A DNA stretch of 64,000 nucleotides from an uncultured Acidobacteriota bacterium (GTDB lineage Bacteria > Acidobacteriota > Terriglobia > Terriglobales > Acidobacteriaceae): NCBI GenBank assembly GCA_903873705.1, contig CAIQPK010000007.1:1-64000 (forward strand). Reading direction: 5' to 3'. The notes below the pieces were generated by a model. That model worked only from the letters and a program-made list of their open reading frames with translations, was not told where the DNA came from and searched no databases. Each line of letters starts with the position of its first letter. Positions within the stretch are counted from its first letter, which is position 1. The position numbers and the translations under genes are program-made. Shown in pieces: positions 54,291 to 64,000 of the stretch.

Positions 54291-55781
54291 ATGATTTCGA
54301 GCGCTCCTCTATCCCGCCGCCGCTTCCTCACGACATCAGCAGGCGCCGCGGCAACCATGGCCGCTGCTCCTCTCCTGCCCAGTGCAACCTCACTCCCCGC
54401 ACAAGCCGAGGAGCCCCGGACCGCAGCCAAAGCCATACCCTTGCCCATCACCCGCACCCTCGCCGAGTGGGTCGTCGCCTCTCGTCCCGCCGACATCCCC
54501 GCCGCCGTCCGCAAGGAAGCAGTCCGCTCCATCGTCAACGTCATCGGCGCCACCGTCGGCGGCTCATCCGACCCCACTATCGCCACCGCCCTCCGCGCCA
54601 TCACGCCCTACTCCGGCCCCGCCCGCGCCGCGCTCTTCGGCCGCTCCGAGCGCCTTGACGGCATCAACGCCGCCGTCGTCAATGGCATCAGCTCCCACGT
54701 CCTCGACTTCGACGACACCGAGCTCAGCATGGTCATCCACCCTGCCGGCGTCGTCGCCTTCGCCCTCCTTGGCCTCGCCGCCGACCATCCCATCACCGGC
54801 GCCGACTTCCTCCACGCCTTCATCCTCGGCACCGAAGTCGAATCCCGCATCGGCCGCGCCATCTACCCCACCCACTACGACGTCGGCTTCCACATCACCG
54901 CCACCACCGGCGTCTTCGGCGCCGCCGCGGCCTGCGGCAAGATACTCGGCCTCGACACTCAGAAAATGGTCTACGCCCTCGGCACCGCCGCCGTGCAATC
55001 CGCCGGCCTGCAGGTCGCCTTCGGATCCATGGGCAAAGCCTTCCAGGTAGGCCGAGCCGCCGGCAACGGCCTCTTCGCTGCCCGCCTCGCCGAGCAGGGC
55101 TTCACCAGCTCCGACGCCTCGCTCGAAGGCTTCAATGGCTACTTCACCGCCACCACCCGCCAGCGCAACGACACTGCCGCCATCGCCAACCTCGGCCAGT
55201 ATTACGAAATCAGCCAGAACACCTATAAGCCCTTCCCCTGCGGCATCGTCATTCACCCTGTCCTCGACGCCGCCATCCAGCTCTACAAGGAAAACCACAT
55301 CCCCGCGGAACAGATCGCCTCCGTCACCATCAAGGGCAATCCGCTCATCCTCCAGCTCACCGGCAAAAAGACGCCGCAGACCGGCCTCGAAGGCAAGTTC
55401 AGCGTCTTCCACTCCACCGCCATCGCCCTCATACGCGGCCACGTCGGCCTCGCCGAATACAGCACCCCCGCCGTCCTCGACCCCGCAGTCGTCGCCCTTC
55501 GCTCCCGCGTCGAAGTCCTGCCCGACGCCGCCATCCCCTCCGACCAGGTCTTCGTCACCCTCAAAACCCGCGACGGCCGCACTTTCGACAAGCACATCGA
55601 ACACGCCATCGGCAGCGTCGAGCGCCCCATGACCAACGCCGATCTCGACGAAAAATTCCGCGGCCTCGCCGACGGCATCCTCACCAAACCTCAAGCCTCA
55701 AAACTTCTCGCCATGTGCTGGAGCGTCGAATCCCTACCCGACGTCGCCACTCTAGCCACCGCGGGAGCCAGGAGCGCCTAG
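54291..55781 (+). CDS. MmgE/PrpD-family protein with twin-arginine signal
   Basis: MISSAPLSRRRFLTTSAGAAATMAAAPLLP Tat-type leader; AVVNGISSHVLDFDDTELSMVIHPAG and later MmgE/PrpD motifs. Confidence 0.9.
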   Translation: MISSAPLSRRRFLTTSAGAAATMAAAPLLPSATSLPAQAEEPRTAAKAIPLPITRTLAEWVVASRPADIPAAVRKEAVRSIVNVIGATVGGSSDPTIATALRAITPYSGPARAALFGRSERLDGINAAVVNGISSHVLDFDDTELSMVIHPAGVVAFALLGLAADHPITGADFLHAFILGTEVESRIGRAIYPTHYDVGFHITATTGVFGAAAACGKILGLDTQKMVYALGTAAVQSAGLQVAFGSMGKAFQVGRAAGNGLFAARLAEQGFTSSDASLEGFNGYFTATTRQRNDTAAIANLGQYYEISQNTYKPFPCGIVIHPVLDAAIQLYKENHIPAEQIASVTIKGNPLILQLTGKKTPQTGLEGKFSVFHSTAIALIRGHVGLAEYSTPAVLDPAVVALRSRVEVLPDAAIPSDQVFVTLKTRDGRTFDKHIEHAIGSVERPMTNADLDEKFRGLADGILTKPQASKLLAMCWSVESLPDVATLATAGARSA

Positions 55782-55865
55782 CAACTCTGCTCGCAATTTT
55801 TGAAATTCTCACCTTGTCCACACGTCCGTGGATTGCTACCCTCGTCCTCATTACCCACAAAGACG

Positions 55866-56906
55866 ATGGCAAAGCACCCCAAGCTGGAGCTCAACACGGA
55901 GTACCCCGGGCCGACCGAAGAGGCGCTCGCCCGCAAAATGGCCGAGCAACTTCGCAAATCGGTAGAGCAGCGTTTCCTGCAGGGCATGACTTACCGCGGC
56001 GTCAACACCAAGTCCCACGCCGCCGTCCGTGCCAAGCTCGTCGTCAACCCCGACCTCCCGCCCGACCTCCGCGTCGGCCTTTACCGCGAGCCACGCACCT
56101 ACTCGGCCTGGGTCCGCTTCTGCAGCACCCTCCCCGACCCACTCCCCGACATCAAGCCCGACCTCCGCGGCCTCTCCATCAAACTCATGGAAGTGCCCGG
56201 CGAAAAGCTGCTCCCCTCCGATCCCCAAGGCACGACCCACGACCTCACCTTCATCACCCCCGACACCTTCTTCGTCCGCACCCCGGAGGAGTTCTCCGCC
56301 TTCGCCGCCGCCGGTGGCCTGACCGCGCACAAAACCCTCGCCGAGTTTCTCAAAACCACCCTCTTCCTCATCACCCACCCCGTCACCACCCTCACAATCC
56401 TGCGCTCACAAAAACGCATCGGCAGCCTGCTCGAAGTCTCGTGGAACTCCGCCACACCCTACCTCTTCGGCAACCGCGCCGCTAAACTCTCGCTCGCCCC
56501 ACTCCAGCCCGCCACCACTCCGATCCCACCCAAACCCGGCAGCAACTATCTCCGCGAAGACCTGATCACCCAACTTGCCGACCACGAAATCCGGTTCACA
56601 CTCCGCGTCCAATTCCAGCTCGACCCCGTCAAACAGCCCATCGAAGACGCGCTCGCCCCCTGGCGCGAAGAGGATTCTCACTGGCACAACCTCGCCACGC
56701 TCATCCTCCCCGTGCAGCAGATCGACTCGCCCGAGCAGCTGATGTTCTGCGAAAACCTCTCCATGAACCCATGGCGCTGCCTCGCCGAGCACCGCCCGCT
56801 CGGCGGCGTCAACCGCGTCCGCCGCCACATCTATTACGAAGGCTCAAAGCATCGCCATTACAAAAATGCCGTCCCGGTCCACGAACCTACATCCGACCAA
56901 CCCTAG
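55866..56906 (+). CDS. Catalase-superfamily protein
   Basis: FLQGMTYRGVNTKSHAAVRAKLVVNPDLPPDLRVGLYREPRTYSAWVRFCSTLPDPLPDIKPDLRGLSIKLMEV...DLTFITPDTFFVRTPEEF. Confidence 0.8.
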   Translation: MAKHPKLELNTEYPGPTEEALARKMAEQLRKSVEQRFLQGMTYRGVNTKSHAAVRAKLVVNPDLPPDLRVGLYREPRTYSAWVRFCSTLPDPLPDIKPDLRGLSIKLMEVPGEKLLPSDPQGTTHDLTFITPDTFFVRTPEEFSAFAAAGGLTAHKTLAEFLKTTLFLITHPVTTLTILRSQKRIGSLLEVSWNSATPYLFGNRAAKLSLAPLQPATTPIPPKPGSNYLREDLITQLADHEIRFTLRVQFQLDPVKQPIEDALAPWREEDSHWHNLATLILPVQQIDSPEQLMFCENLSMNPWRCLAEHRPLGGVNRVRRHIYYEGSKHRHYKNAVPVHEPTSDQP

Positions 56907-56938
56907 CACTCGAAGGCGCCCTCGAGCGACACCGTCAA

Positions 56939-58006
56939 CTACTTCTTCAGCGAATACTTTGCCAGGTCCTTCGGCCCCAGTTCGGCCCCATAAATATTGC
57001 CGTGCTGGTCCACGCCGATCCCCTCAGCGGTACTCGATCCCCCGCCCGGCGCCGGGTCAGGAATGAACGCGGTCACCTTCCCTGTTTTCGCGCTGCCCAC
57101 CCGAATCCCGCGCTGGCCGGCAGGGTAGTACCCGTAATCCACCTGCCCGGAAGCCGAAGTCGAGCGTTCCTTCTTCGTCTCCGAGTCGGCCACATACATC
57201 ACATCGCCCTTAGTAATCACGATCGAGCTCGGTCGGCTAAACTGCGTCCACGCAGTCAGGAATTTCCCATCCTGGTCAAAGATTGAAATCCTGTTGTTGT
57301 TGCGGTCTGCGACAAACAGCCGCCCCTTGGAGTCGGTCGTAATCGAGTGCGGACACAGCGTATCCCCGGGATTAGTCCCGGCATGTCCCCACTCCTTGAT
57401 GAACTTGCCGTTCTTATCGAGCTTGATAATCCGCGACGGCGCGCAGTTAGGCGAGTGGCTGTCCACCACAAACATGTCGCCATTCCTGCCAAACGCAATA
57501 TCCGACGGCGCAAAGAACGTGTCCGGCCCCGTAGCCGCAATGCCCGCCTTACCCAGCTTCAGCAGCACCTTGCCATCCGGGCTCAGCTTGGTGATCTGCG
57601 CACCCTTGCCGTCCTTGCTCACGCCTGTGTCGGTCACCCACAGGTTCCCGTCCTTATCGATGCGGATGTTATGTGGCACCACGAACAGCCCTGCTCCAAT
57701 GTCCTTAATAAACTTCCCGTTCGCATCGAACTGCACAATCGGCGCCACATCCGATTTGTCACAGCTGTTCGCCCCGCAACGCTCAATCGCCCACACATTC
57801 CCGTTGCGGTCGATGTCCACACCCGTGCTCCCGCCCCACTTACGCCCCTCCGGCAGCTTCCCCCAGTTCAGCGTCGACGCGTAAGGGTTCGGCCCATCAT
57901 TAACCGAGGGGTAGCTCGCCTGCCCGCGCGCCGCTCCCGCATGAATCGCAAGCATCACAGCTAAAGCCAGGGCGGACGTCAATCGTGGACGCAACATCGG
58001 TGACAT
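56939..58006 (-). CDS. Secreted NHL-repeat (six-bladed beta-propeller) protein
   Basis: Signal peptide; repeated GVDIDRNGNVWAIERCG / NIRIDKDGNLWVTDTG / SITTDSKGRLFVADRNNNRISIFDQDGKFLTAW. Confidence 0.88.
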   Translation of the reverse strand: MSPMLRPRLTSALALAVMLAIHAGAARGQASYPSVNDGPNPYASTLNWGKLPEGRKWGGSTGVDIDRNGNVWAIERCGANSCDKSDVAPIVQFDANGKFIKDIGAGLFVVPHNIRIDKDGNLWVTDTGVSKDGKGAQITKLSPDGKVLLKLGKAGIAATGPDTFFAPSDIAFGRNGDMFVVDSHSPNCAPSRIIKLDKNGKFIKEWGHAGTNPGDTLCPHSITTDSKGRLFVADRNNNRISIFDQDGKFLTAWTQFSRPSSIVITKGDVMYVADSETKKERSTSASGQVDYGYYPAGQRGIRVGSAKTGKVTAFIPDPAPGGGSSTAEGIGVDQHGNIYGAELGPKDLAKYSLKK

Positions 58007-58269
58007 GGTGACTCCTTCGAATCCGGAAAATTCTCTTGGAAACGGCAACCTGAATGCAAATTTTCGAAACACCTCACCATATACCTTCACCGCGCACCAG
58101 CCAAGGCCACGACGCACACCGCTCCCACCCCGCCCAGCTCCGCCATTGGCCGGACGTGTTCGAAGTCATGTAAGTTGTTGAGAAGAAATTAGTGGGAGCA
58201 AGGGGATCAGCAGCCATCCCACGTTGGCCCCAGACAAAGCGCAGCACCACAGGATTTGAGGAACTCAAA

Positions 58270-59112
58270 GTGAAATTTCACCGCATCATTCGCGACACCG
58301 GCTTCGCCCTCGCGCTGCTTTTGCTCATCTCAGCTCTCGGGCTGCAGGCTCAATCGGCCCCCAAAGCCTCCGCCAAGCCAGAAACCTACTTCTTCCTCGT
58401 CTTCAGCGATCCCGCCACCGGCAGGGAGGCCGAGTACAACAAGTTTTACGATGAACAGCACGGCCCCGACGTGACCTCCATCCCCGGCTTCATCTCCGGC
58501 CGGCGCTACGTCATGGCCGACGAGCAGCTCCGCCGCGTTCCTCTCATTAAGCCAAAGTACCTCATCCTCTATCGCGTCGAAACCGCTGACCCAGTGTGGG
58601 TCCGCGACGAGATCGCCCGCCGCCTCAAGAGCGGCGTCACCCGCCAAAGCTCCTCCGCCGTGAATTTCAAGATGTACACCTACCGCAAGTTCACTCCGGA
58701 ACAAACCGGCGTAGGCGGCGACCAGCCCAGCGCCAAGCCGGGCCCCAAGAACGAGTACGTCCAGATCGTCTTCGGCGACGCCACCCCCGGCCAGGACGAC
58801 GACTTCAACCACTGGTACAACACCGTCCACGAGCCCGAGCTGCTCGCCGTCCCCGGCTTCACCAAGGGCGACCGCGGCATCATCAGCCCAGTCCAGTTCA
58901 CCCACACCGACGAAGGCCCCACGCAGTCGAAGTACATCGCCATCTTCGAGCTACGCTCCTCGGCCATTCAGGCCGTCTTCGACGACAACGCCAAGCTCAC
59001 CAAGGTCCCACCATCCTTCGATAAGGAACGCACTTTCGGCTACACCATGCGAGCCGTCGGTCCCCCCATGCTCGGCGACAAGATTCGTGCAGAGCGCGCG
59101 AAACACCCGTAA
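58270..59112 (+). CDS. Secreted protein with two tandem EthD / dimeric alpha-beta-barrel-like domains
   Basis: GTG start; signal peptide; two parallel units: EYNKFYDEQHGPDVTSIPGFISGRRYV and DFNHWYNTVHEPELLAVPGFTKGDRGI. Confidence 0.75.
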   Translation: MKFHRIIRDTGFALALLLLISALGLQAQSAPKASAKPETYFFLVFSDPATGREAEYNKFYDEQHGPDVTSIPGFISGRRYVMADEQLRRVPLIKPKYLILYRVETADPVWVRDEIARRLKSGVTRQSSSAVNFKMYTYRKFTPEQTGVGGDQPSAKPGPKNEYVQIVFGDATPGQDDDFNHWYNTVHEPELLAVPGFTKGDRGIISPVQFTHTDEGPTQSKYIAIFELRSSAIQAVFDDNAKLTKVPPSFDKERTFGYTMRAVGPPMLGDKIRAERAKHP

Positions 59113-59129
59113 TAACATCTCCGCAAGAC

Positions 59130-59158
59130 AGAAGGCCTCCGCATGGCGGAGGCCTTCT
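59130..59158. terminator. Perfect hairpin between convergent genes
   Basis: AGAAGGCCTCCGC-ATG-GCGGAGGCCTTCT. Confidence 0.8.
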
Positions 59159-59185
59159 GCCTTGCCCTTCGAGATCATTCTCGCC

Positions 59186-59845
59186 TTATTTAGCTTTAGG
59201 TGGAGCAGCGGGTGTATCTATCCCAGGCTTCAGATCGGGCGGTTGACCCTTCAGAATCGGGTTCACATAACCGGAAGGCAACGCACGATCCGGATCGGGG
59301 CGAACGCTCAGGTACTCGACGTGCTCGTCGATCTTCTCCCAGCCATGCGGCGTATCCGGAGGAATGATGACAATATCGCCCGGATGCACCACTTGACGAT
59401 GGCCATCGCCCTGCTTCACCTTGCCCGAAGCCGTCGGTCCATTCAACGTGGTGTACATATACGCGGTGCTGGGAGTTTCATGGGCGTCATAGAGTGTCCC
59501 GCCCGTCGCAATCGTCCCTGTGCCCCCAATAACGACGAAGACCTCGGTCTGTTCATGGTGAGCCAGCATGCTGACCGACCCGTCCGGGCTCTCTTTCAGT
59601 GGACCCGCGCGGTGGATCACAGCAACGGAAACATTCAGCTTGCCAATGTTCACGTCCTTCAACGTCTGGTCCATCGCCGGAGCCGTGGCTTCGAACTTCT
59701 GAACCTCTTTTACCTCTTCGGCGGTAATGTAGACCGCATCATGAGCAGGCGGGGACTGGGGAACGGGATTCGAAGTTTTGGTCTGCGCATACATCATCGC
59801 CGGGAGTAGCGCCATGATGGCCAGGCCGGGCCGTATTGTCTGCAT
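59186..59845 (-). CDS. Secreted cupin-domain protein
   Basis: HHEQTEVFVVIGGTGTIATGGTLYD...HPGDIVIIPPDTPHGWEKI. Confidence 0.85.
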   Translation of the reverse strand: MQTIRPGLAIMALLPAMMYAQTKTSNPVPQSPPAHDAVYITAEEVKEVQKFEATAPAMDQTLKDVNIGKLNVSVAVIHRAGPLKESPDGSVSMLAHHEQTEVFVVIGGTGTIATGGTLYDAHETPSTAYMYTTLNGPTASGKVKQGDGHRQVVHPGDIVIIPPDTPHGWEKIDEHVEYLSVRPDPDRALPSGYVNPILKGQPPDLKPGIDTPAAPPKAK

Positions 59846-60093
59846 TCTTTTTTCCTTTGCATGACCAGAGATAGGAGTGATTCGAAATGAATCCTATCGC
59901 CAAGCAGCGTGCGCTGTACAGGCAAACGATTCCCGCATCATTCGCGACCAGCACACTTCAGCCGTTTCACCTTCTCGTATCGCGCGCCATGGCCGCTTCG
60001 GATGCGCGCCGAAAAATCCGGCGCCACTCACACCTCGCAGACCCATGACGGACCACGGGATGGCATCTGCAACGCAAAAATTGTGGAAGTAAA

Positions 60094-60170
60094 TGGTCGG
60101 GACGACTAGATTCGAACTAGCGACCTCACCCACCCCAAGGGTGCGCTCTACCAGGCTGAGCCACGTCCCG
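60094..60170 (-). tRNA. tRNA-Pro (anticodon GGG)
   Basis: Minus strand CGGGACGTGGCTCAGCCTGGTAGAGCGCACCCTTGGGGTGGGTGAGGTCGCTAGTTCGAATCTAGTCGTCCCGACCA; cloverleaf with 7-bp acceptor, CACCC/GGGTG anticodon stem, TTCGAAT T-loop and encoded CCA. Confidence 0.95.
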
Positions 60171-60265
60171 ACTGTGTTGCGGAAGCGCCGGCCGAAAGGC
60201 CCGCGCTGGGGTAAAACAAGTGTACTACGCGGCTCGGACTCCACCTAATCCAAGCCGCAACCCCT

Positions 60266-60538
60266 CTAGTGCGTCGGAGCCACGAACTCCTTCGGCAACT
60301 CACCGCCCGACCCGAAGAAGAACTCATTCATCTGCTCCACCAGGAACTCCTGCGCTTCGCGCGTCCACGGCTGCAGGCGATACTCATTCAGCAGCATCTT
60401 CTGCCGCTCCACCCACTCGCCCCACGCCCGCTGCGACACGTTCTTGTAAATCTTCTGCCCAAAATCGGAGTCAAACGGCGGCTCATCCAGGCCCTCCATC
60501 TCGGCTTTGTACTTCGTGCAGAAAACCATGTGCGCCAT
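60266..60538 (-). CDS. yggX: Oxidative damage protection / Fe(II)-trafficking protein
   Basis: MVFCTKYKAEMEGLDEPPFDSDFGQKIYKNVSQRAWGEWVERQKMLLNEYRLQPWTREAQEFLVEQMNEFFFG matches the YggX family. Confidence 0.9.
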   Translation of the reverse strand: MAHMVFCTKYKAEMEGLDEPPFDSDFGQKIYKNVSQRAWGEWVERQKMLLNEYRLQPWTREAQEFLVEQMNEFFFGSGGELPKEFVAPTH

Positions 60539-60562
60539 CGTCGTAGAACTCCTTTCCCCTAG

Positions 60563-64000
<3,438 letters not shown>

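Noticed and set aside
54564-55694. 376-aa minus-strand ORF rich in Gly/Asp/Glu/Val
   Set aside because: Antisense shadow of the MmgE/PrpD gene; composition is a GC-skew artefact.

Overview
The window looks like chromosomal DNA from a GC-rich member of the Acidobacteriota (Terriglobia-like). Lineage indicators are VWFA-related, Oar-like TonB receptor, PEP-CTERM and PExPT-like sorting-signal proteins. I could not run any search, so the lineage is inferred. It holds about 48 supportable protein genes and one tRNA-Pro(GGG). I found no IS element, prophage or CRISPR array. Main blocks: pckG 3' end; a wHTH/mini-CreD operon; an aldo/keto reductase; two adjacent secreted nucleases; an Oar-like TonB receptor and an NHL/Ig surface protein; bactofilin; ADH, SPFH and GH13 genes; an FmdE homologue; a second TonB receptor; gatC-gatA; a capsule/exopolysaccharide locus at about 30.9-43.4 kb (Wza, Wzz, Wzy, FkbH-like HAD, glycosyltransferases, GmhB, RfbC, priming transferase); carbonic anhydrase; a frameshifted kbl-like gene; an RSH (p)ppGpp enzyme; a PEP-CTERM protein; a Tat-MmgE/PrpD, catalase-like, NHL and EthD-like cluster; yggX; ligA; and a glucoamylase-like gene cut by the window edge. 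The observations most worth a second look are: (1) a shared C-terminal module in two unrelated surface proteins (helix, basic loop, helix, Cys-Gly-rich, short Ser/Thr beta tail), a candidate undescribed sorting or anchoring signal; (2) composite intergenic repeats, including a family with conserved wobble-pairing flanks around a variable hairpin; (3) a CreD lacking its periplasmic domain; (4) a single-base frameshift in kbl; (5) two different CTERM-type sorting signals with no exosortase in the window.
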